A stretch of DNA of 27,522 bases from contig JBAYJD010000041.1 in NCBI GenBank assembly GCA_041665305.1, positions 1 to 27,522 on the forward strand, read 5' to 3'. Below the pieces are notes generated by a model. It was not told the origin of the DNA. It searched no databases and saw only the letters and a program-made list of their open reading frames with translations. Below are positions 21,973 to 27,522 of this stretch, piece after piece. Made by a program: the position numbers and the translations under genes. The number at the start of each line of letters is the position of its first letter. The first letter of the stretch is position 1. The DNA comes from YA12-FULL-51-18 sp041665305. GTDB lineage: Bacteria; Elusimicrobiota; Elusimicrobia; Elusimicrobiales; UBA9959.

Positions 21973-22587
21973 CTACCGCAGTGCGCTCCGGCATTTTGCG
22001 ATGCCGTCCAGCAGGCCTAATGGACGGTTCCACGCTTGCGCTTCGGCCATCGTTCTGTCGAGGCAGACCAGCGGCGCAAGCGGCTCGGAAGTTCCCCGGC
22101 ATAAACTGATCCCGCCGTTAAGGTTCAACTGATAACCTCCTACGGTTTGGGCCAGCGCCCTGTCTAGGCAGTCCACCGGAGCGGCCGGAGAGGAGGTTCT
22201 CCGGCACAATAGAAGTCCGTTCTTAATAGTCAACCGGCCGCCATTTAGGTTCGCGGCCAGCGCCAGCCCAAGACATTGCGCCGGAGCGGTAGAAGAGAAG
22301 CCTTCTCCGCATAGATCAACGCTGTCTTTGACGGAGAGCTTGTAGCCGCGGATGGGACGCGCCTGTGCGGCGTCAACGCAACCCGGGGTATGAGGGGCCG
22401 TTATCGTAGATACGATCACCGCGGGCGTAATGACGCCCGGGGGCGGGCCGGGCTGCCGGGCCGGCTGGTCCGTCGGCACGGTTCGAGCCCCGGCGCCGTC
22501 AAAGTCCATAGGCCGGTCTTGCGCGAAGAGCCGGCTGCCGACCGTGAGGCAGGCAAGGTAAACCGCGATGATCCAGGTTGCTTTCAT
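21973..22587 (-). CDS. Secreted protein with four 35-residue Cys repeats
   Basis: A 204-residue exported protein with a signal peptide (about 1-22), then a Pro-rich stretch (about 38-68) and four tandem repeats starting at Cys70, Cys105, Cys140 and Cys175. Each repeat has the form C-x22-C-x11 (the last is C-x23-C), with a consensus like xxCLDRALAxxxxGxxLxxxxGxxLCRGT. The Cys positions are 70, 93, 105, 128, 140, 163, 175 and 199, so intra- or inter-repeat disulfides are likely after export. I do not recognise the family; the role is unknown. The start has aaggataagg upstream. It lies 103 bp upstream of mltA on the same strand and could share its transcript. Confidence 0.65.
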   Translation of the reverse strand: MKATWIIAVYLACLTVGSRLFAQDRPMDFDGAGARTVPTDQPARQPGPPPGVITPAVIVSTITAPHTPGCVDAAQARPIRGYKLSVKDSVDLCGEGFSSTAPAQCLGLALAANLNGGRLTIKNGLLLCRRTSSPAAPVDCLDRALAQTVGGYQLNLNGGISLCRGTSEPLAPLVCLDRTMAEAQAWNRPLGLLDGIAKCRSALR

Positions 22588-22695
22588 AATTCAGCGCCTT
22601 ATCCTTTATATAGGCCGTTATGATAGTTTAGCAGGCGCGTCAGTCCGCGGGCAGGGCCGTTAGACCCGGAGGAATACAGGCAATGGACCCAAGAT

Positions 22696-22983
22696 TCATA
22701 GCTCGCCGCCGGCGGTTAATTGGCGCGAGATCTCCAGCAGATCCTGTTCGTTTATGGCCGACGGCGCGTCAAGCGTGAACAGGAGTTTCAGGCGCTTGCG
22801 CCAGCTGTTCTCGGCTGTAAGCCTGCCGGCTGTCAGGCCGTGCCAGCGGAATTCATAAGAGGAAATTTTTTCCGCGTAGCGGGCCGGTTCCCAGGCCAGC
22901 TTGCGGTAAATGAAGATCTTTTCTCCGTCCGGGCGCACGGCTTTAAAGCCGCCGCATATCCATTTCTGTATTTGCCATTCCAT
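22696..22983 (-). CDS. Small hypothetical protein
   Basis: A 95-residue protein (MEWQIQKWICGGFKAVRPDG...) with many charged and aromatic residues, no signal peptide and no membrane segment. I recognise no domain. The ATG at 22983 is chosen because gggaggt lies 4 bases upstream; upstream in-frame extension to 23100 looks non-coding. It lies 108 bp before the secreted repeat protein on the same strand and downstream of copy 2 of the structured repeat. It is probably a real gene because of the strong ribosome-binding site. Confidence 0.6.
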   Translation of the reverse strand: MEWQIQKWICGGFKAVRPDGEKIFIYRKLAWEPARYAEKISSYEFRWHGLTAGRLTAENSWRKRLKLLFTLDAPSAINEQDLLEISRQLTAGGEL

Positions 22984-23177
22984 AGCAACCTCCCGTTTGC
23001 GCCTGGACCGGCCGCCGTCGATGGGGAGTTGCGGTGTTGTTTGTCCGGTATCGTGAGCTTTGCGCTTGCCGCCGTTTCCCGGCCGCCGTTGTGATAGCAT
23101 AGCAGGCCGCGGCGACAGCGTACTGTCGGCCGGAAAAGGCGGATCACGCGGGGCTTATGAACGGCAAGGGGGACAAC

Positions 23178-23291
23178 ATAAAATGTCGTAAAACGACATT
23201 TTATCGCGCCCGACACGGGGTTTTATCCATCCCCGTATCGGAGTTGAGGAAAAAAATTTCTTTCTCCCTCAAACTCCCTCATGCCACAAGG
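23178..23291 (-). repeat. Three-hairpin dispersed repeat, copy 2
   Basis: This is the inverted copy of 11756-11865, read on -. The last palindrome is perfect here (ATAAAATGTCGT, aaa, ACGACATTTTAT at 23178-23204). The central stem has a single change relative to copy 1 (CGATACGGGG for CGACACGGGG). On - strand it keeps a G-U pair; on + strand it would be an A-C mismatch. It lies between the WYL regulator gene and the 22983 gene, both on -. The rest of the gap 22984-23323 shows no gene. Confidence 0.8.
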
Positions 23292-23323
23292 CAAATGTTT
23301 TACAACAGCCCCAAAATAAAATA

Positions 23324-24289
23324 TTACCTCCGGGCGGGCGGATCGATCTTTCGGAGATAGCGTTCCACGCGGGCGCGTATTTCGGCCTTTAAGGTTTCCG
23401 GCTCCAGGACCTCGATGTCCGGGATCCAGTTGAGGATGGTCGGGATGGCTTCCATGAGCTGGGCCAGCCGGGATTCAAGTATGAGGGAGCCGTCGCGCTC
23501 CTCCTTTTTTATGGTCTGGAGAGGAAAGAATTCTTTTTTGCGGAAGAAATCGGCGGCTGAGGGGGCGATCTTCAGGCGCATAAGGATCTTCCGGTCCCTG
23601 GCCGGCATGGCGCCCCAGACGCTGGTGGCGTCGTGTATGGCCTTGTCTATATCGGCCGGAGGGACGAAAGTTTGCGGGGCGAGTTCCAGGCTCTTGATGT
23701 TGTCCAGCCGGTATTTTACATATTCGCCTTTTTTTACGGCCATGCACAGGATATAGTAGAAGCCGTTGTCCACCAGGATCTTGAGCGGGGCCAGCGTGCG
23801 CCGTACGGTTTCGCCCTTCCTTATATATTCCACGCTGAGGGCGCGGTGTTCCAGGATGGCGGTTTCAATATCCGGGATGAACTTTCTTATATCGAGGTTT
23901 TTGCCGGGCCTCGGCATGATAATGGCGTAAGGCGATTCCCAGGGAGAGCTTTTGGTCATGCGGTGGAACAGGGCTTCGAAGGATTTGCTGAAGGCGCCGC
24001 CCATGCCCTTGAACATTTCGTGCATGAAGATAAGGGCGGACAGCTGCTCGCCGGACAGCCGCATTTCTTTGAGGGAGACGCCGGGGGCGAAGGAGTATTC
24101 GGCCTTGTCGGTCTGCTCCAGGCCGAAAGTCATGTTGACGCGCTCTATGTCGCGCTGGATGCTGCGCTCGCTTACGGCGAACTCGTCGGCGAGGTCCGGG
24201 ACCTTCACTTTTCCTTTCTCATTAAGGAGATTGAGGATCTTAAGCACCCTGTAATATTTTTTATCCCCGGCAAAATCTTTCGGCGGCAT
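23324..24289 (-). CDS. HTH-WYL transcriptional regulator
   Basis: A 321-residue DNA-binding regulator. The N-terminal winged helix (about 10-65) reads YYRVLKILNLLNEKGKVKVPDLADEFAVSERSIQRDIERV, as in DeoR-like HTH_11 domains. The WYL domain covers about 135-225 (LSVEYIRKGETVRRTLAPLKILVDNGFYYILCM...YRLDNIKSL), and a WCX-type C-terminal extension follows. WYL proteins bind a ligand, often a nucleotide or nucleic-acid fragment, and regulate varied systems including defence and DNA repair; the ligand is unknown here. ATG 24289 is chosen for the aagggggg before it. A TATATT box about 20 bases further upstream, next to a CCCGCGCGGG palindrome (near 24320), could be its promoter and operator. Confidence 0.85.
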   Translation of the reverse strand: MPPKDFAGDKKYYRVLKILNLLNEKGKVKVPDLADEFAVSERSIQRDIERVNMTFGLEQTDKAEYSFAPGVSLKEMRLSGEQLSALIFMHEMFKGMGGAFSKSFEALFHRMTKSSPWESPYAIIMPRPGKNLDIRKFIPDIETAILEHRALSVEYIRKGETVRRTLAPLKILVDNGFYYILCMAVKKGEYVKYRLDNIKSLELAPQTFVPPADIDKAIHDATSVWGAMPARDRKILMRLKIAPSAADFFRKKEFFPLQTIKKEERDGSLILESRLAQLMEAIPTILNWIPDIEVLEPETLKAEIRARVERYLRKIDPPARR

Positions 24290-24452
24290 GCGGCCCCCCT
24301 TAAAAGGAATAATATAAATTCCCGCGCGGGGGGGCAAGGCCCGTTCTTGCAAAAGAAAAAGGACCATGCGGGCGCCGGCGGGTTGTCGACGGGAGAGGCT
24401 TGATAAAAGTCAAGCCGTGTGGCGGATTTTTTTCGGATTTGCGAAATAATTG

Positions 24453-24481
24453 TTGACACTTGACCGCGCAAGCTGTAGAAT
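24453..24481 (+). promoter_or_regulatory. Sigma70-type promoter of the C1A protease
   Basis: TTGACA (24453-24458), 17-bp spacer, TAGAAT (24476-24481). Transcription would start near 24488, leaving a leader of about 160 bases before ATG 24648. The leader (24488-24647) has no ORF and no riboswitch that I recognise. A weak stem AGCCG/CGGCT lies near 24608-24626. Confidence 0.75.
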
Positions 24482-24647
24482 TTCCGGAAGCTGGAAAGAG
24501 AGGAAGAATTTGGACCGGGGTGATCGTAGGCAGGGTCCGGGTTTTAACGAGTTCCGCTCTTGCTTTTGAGGATGAATACGGGAAAGGTTCAACCTCCCCC
24601 GGATGGCAGCCGAAATAGCGCCGGCTAAGTATAACGGAGGAAAGCGA

Positions 24648-25664
24648 ATGAAAAATACCAGAAAAAGTATTCTTTCCGGATTGGCAGCTCTTCTGATGAT
24701 CGCCGGCAATGTGCCCGCTTTCAGCGGTGAGCTTACCGGGACGATCAGCGAGCAGATAAAGCAGATACAGGACGCGATCTCGCAGAAAGGCGCGAAATGG
24801 GTCGCCGGCGAAACCGCGGTAACCAGGCTGCCCAAGGATCAATGGGGTTCGCTGGTCGGTTTGAACCTGAACACCATGACGGGCGCCCCCGCCCTCGCGG
24901 TCGAGAAAGGGAAAGCTCCCGCGGCCATCGACTGGAGAAACAACAACGGTAATTTCGTGACTCCCGTCAGGGATCAGATGAAATGCGGTTCCTGCTGGGC
25001 CTTCGGCATGACCGGCACGCTGGAGTCCTATGTGCTGATCAACCAGCACAGACCCGGAGAAAATCTGGACCTGGCGGAACAGATCATGGTCTCCTGCAGC
25101 GGCATCGGCTCCTGCCAGGGCGGCAAGCTGGACGGCAGCTACATAGTGAATACCGGCCTTCCGCTTGAAACCGTGTATCCCTACACCGCGACGGACGGAA
25201 CCTGCGGTTCCGCCACCCCCGGCTGGGAAGCCACGGCCTATAAAGCCGACAAGTGGGGCACGATCAACTGGCCCGACATCGACGCCATGAAAGCCGCCGT
25301 CGCCCAGTATGGTCCTATCACCACCTCCATGATGGTTTACGAGGACTTCATGGCCTACAAATCAGGCGTTTATTCCTATACCACCGGCAAAAAGCTGGGC
25401 GGCCATGCCATCATTATGGTCGGTTATGACGACGCCGAACAGGCGTTTATTTGCAAGAACAGCTGGACCGAAAAATGGGGAGACAAAGGTTATTTCAAGG
25501 TCGCTTACACCGAAGTGTACAACTTTATGGCGACCATGTTCGGGATCCAGACCATCGCGTTCCAGTCCAACGCGGCCGGAAAACAGATGGCTCCCAGCTT
25601 CAACGCCGACAAAGCTTGGATGAGAGTCGCTCCGATGTTTGAAACATTGAAAGCGAACTTCTGA
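24648..25664 (+). CDS. Secreted papain-family (C1A) cysteine protease
   Basis: A 338-residue exported endopeptidase precursor. The signal peptide covers about 1-26. A propeptide-like part (about 27-90), with KWVAGETAVTRLPKDQWGSLVG, resembles the short cathepsin B-type propeptide. The mature enzyme starts near AIDWRNNNG. The catalytic elements are Gln at about 110 with Cys116 in CGSCWAFG, His253 in GGHAIIMVGY and Asn271 in CKNSWTEKWGDKGYF. Extra Cys residues (for example Cys113, in CSGIGSC and in TCGS) suggest disulfides. Such enzymes are common in eukaryotes and patchy in bacteria. The start has the ribosome-binding site ggagg. The gene has its own promoter, a long leader and a terminator, so it is monocistronic. 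It may degrade external protein; the target is unknown. Confidence 0.9.
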   Translation: MKNTRKSILSGLAALLMIAGNVPAFSGELTGTISEQIKQIQDAISQKGAKWVAGETAVTRLPKDQWGSLVGLNLNTMTGAPALAVEKGKAPAAIDWRNNNGNFVTPVRDQMKCGSCWAFGMTGTLESYVLINQHRPGENLDLAEQIMVSCSGIGSCQGGKLDGSYIVNTGLPLETVYPYTATDGTCGSATPGWEATAYKADKWGTINWPDIDAMKAAVAQYGPITTSMMVYEDFMAYKSGVYSYTTGKKLGGHAIIMVGYDDAEQAFICKNSWTEKWGDKGYFKVAYTEVYNFMATMFGIQTIAFQSNAAGKQMAPSFNADKAWMRVAPMFETLKANF

Positions 25665-25720
25665 TTCTTCCGAAAGACCGGAGACGGCTCCGGTTTTGAT
25701 ACGGACGAATTCCGAAGATA

Positions 25721-25758
25721 AAAAACCGGCGGGGCCTGAAAGCTCCGCCGGTTTTTTT
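25721..25758 (+). terminator. Terminator after the C1A protease
   Basis: CCGGCGGGGC (25726-25735) pairs with GCTCCGCCGG (25742-25751) with one G-U, followed by TTTTTTT. It isolates the protease gene from the tRNA operon promoter downstream. Confidence 0.9.
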
Positions 25759-25787
25759 GTGGCGCGCGCGCCGCGGGCATGTTTTCG

Positions 25788-25816
25788 TTGACTGGCGGGG
25801 TCTAATTAACTATAAT
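25788..25816 (+). promoter_or_regulatory. Promoter of the tRNA-tuf operon
   Basis: TTGACT (25788-25793), 17-bp spacer, and perfect TATAAT (25811-25816). The transcription start would be near 25823, four bases before the first tRNA. Confidence 0.85.
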
Positions 25817-25826
25817 AAATGGATTC

Positions 25827-25897
25827 GCGGGCGTAGTTCAATGGTAGAACACTAGCCTTCCAAGCTTGGTACGTGGGTTCGATTCCCATCGCCCGCT
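25827..25897 (+). tRNA. tRNA-Gly (anticodon UCC)
   Basis: A 71-base cloverleaf: acceptor GCGGGCG with CGCCCGC, D stem GTTC/GAAC, anticodon loop CTTCCAA with UCC, T arm GTGGG-TTCGATT-CCCAT and discriminator T. CCA is not encoded. The anticodon stem has one U-U mismatch. Confidence 0.95.
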
Positions 25898-26203
25898 TAG
25901 ATTTGTTTCCTCTTGGTTAACGCGGGCGAGGGGAATCGAAGCCGACCACGGCGCATCCGGTGGATGAAAAGCGAAGCGTCAGCCGTGGCGGCCGGCTCCG
26001 GGTGAGCGACCGGGAGGGAGCGACGGAGGAGGATGCCCATCGCCCGCTTAGATTTGTTTCCTCTTGGTTAACGCGGGCGAGGGGAATCGAAGCCGACCAC
26101 GGCGCATCCGGTGGAAGGGGAAACCGCCAAGGCGGTGTCCCACTGTGATAGTTGTACGGAAGGGGTGCCGGGAAAAGCGAAGCGTCAGCCGTGGCGGCCG
26201 GCT
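25885..26203 (+). repeat. Tandem duplication with tRNA-Gly 3' end
   Basis: An 80-bp sequence beginning cccatcgcccgct, the T-arm and acceptor end of tRNA-Gly, occurs exactly at 25885-25964 and again at 26036-26115 (offset 151 bp). A second 31-bp sequence, beginning aaaagcgaagcgtcag, occurs at 25967-25997 and 26173-26203. The two modules differ in the spacer between them (2 bp in the first, 57 bp in the second). So the intertRNA spacer 25898-26233 is a partly duplicated unit without a second complete tRNA or a credible ORF. A tRNA-Tyr, found in the similar E. coli operon, is absent. Confidence 0.9.
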
Positions 26204-26233
26204 TAAGGCAAACGGCGGAAGAGGACGGAGAGT

Positions 26234-26306
26234 GCTGGGGTAGCTCAGTTGGTAGAGCACTTCATTGGTAATGAAGAGGTCGTGGGTTCAATCCCCATCC
26301 CCAGCT
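26234..26306 (+). tRNA. tRNA-Thr (anticodon GGU)
   Basis: A 73-base cloverleaf: acceptor GCTGGGG with CCCCAGC, D arm GCTCAGTTGGTAGAGC, anticodon stem-loop CTTCA-TTGGTAA-TGAAG with GGU, T arm GTGGG-TTCAATC-CCCAT, discriminator T. CCA is not encoded. It lies 41 bp before tuf, as in the E. coli thrT-tufB operon. Confidence 0.95.
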
Positions 26307-26347
26307 GATTTTTTGGAACAAAACGACTTGACCAGGAGAAAGATATT

Positions 26348-27522
<1,175 letters not shown>

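Noticed and set aside
24488..24647. c-di-GMP, SAM or similar riboswitch in the protease leader
   Set aside because: None of the conserved core motifs of these classes could be recognised by eye.
24410..24835. - strand ORF over the protease promoter and leader
   Set aside because: It covers a consensus promoter and the start of a clear protease gene; no ribosome-binding site or domain.
25960..26148. 62-codon ORF in the tRNA-Gly/tRNA-Thr spacer
   Set aside because: Lies across the duplicated spacer modules, no ribosome-binding site and low-complexity Arg/Gly composition.
25898..26233. Possible tRNA-Tyr in the spacer, expected by analogy with E. coli
   Set aside because: No GUA anticodon stem-loop or matching acceptor arms found; only the 3' end of tRNA-Gly is repeated.

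Overview
The window is GC-rich bacterial chromosome, densely packed with ordinary housekeeping and accessory genes on both strands. It has no phage genes, no transposase and no CRISPR array. My best guess for the host is a member of the Elusimicrobiota or a neighbouring deep-branching Gram-negative lineage. The reasons are a serA/DUF1015 pair, periplasm-directed lytic transglycosylases (MltA and MltB types), many sensor-less two-component proteins, and a secreted papain-like protease. This placement is an inference. The EF-Tu effector loop recalls some planctomycete EF-Tu proteins, so the phylum should be checked.

Layout. 1-3175: a structured leader, then serA (short 3-phosphoglycerate dehydrogenase), a DUF1015 protein and an RluB-type pseudouridine synthase, all on +. 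3159-4835 (-): a sensor-less hybrid kinase (REC-HisKA-HATPase-REC) whose 3' end overlaps rluB. 5022-7371 (+): glpT-glpQ, for glycerophosphodiester hydrolysis outside the cytoplasm and glycerol-3-phosphate uptake. 7449-8405: a secreted HEAT plus permuted NlpC/P60-like protein, followed at once by a 307-bp MITE-like element and a bidirectional terminator. 8773-9713: two divergent single-receiver proteins. 9740-10601: a TSCPD protein and a convergent lipoprotein. 10824-14049 (+): MltB-type transglycosylase, a strongly structured intergenic region, an RluA-family pseudouridine synthase and an ATP-grasp protein. 14218-15600 (-): gdhA. 15805-20455 (+): an EamA transporter with a His-rich tail, a membrane protein with a tubby/LURP-like end, pfkA and rlmB. 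20498-20579: a compact promoter-hairpin-terminator unit that may encode a very small RNA. 20586-24289 (-): mltA, a secreted Cys-repeat protein, a small unknown protein, a second copy of the structured repeat, and a WYL regulator. 24648-25664 (+): C1A protease with a long leader. 25788-27522 (+): promoter, tRNA-Gly(UCC), a duplicated spacer, tRNA-Thr(GGU) and tuf, which runs off the window.

The most interesting material is mostly non-coding: (i) the isolated promoter/terminator unit at 20498-20579; (ii) a ~110-bp three-hairpin repeat in two copies (11756-11865 and 23181-23291), whose stem substitutions keep G-U pairing on one strand; (iii) the MITE-like element; (iv) a tandem duplication carrying the 3' end of tRNA-Gly inside the tRNA-tuf operon; (v) recurring extended -10 boxes placed so that several genes would be leaderless. 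Among the proteins, the EF-Tu switch I, the 35-residue Cys repeats, the His-rich transporter tail and the tubby-like fusion merit a closer look.
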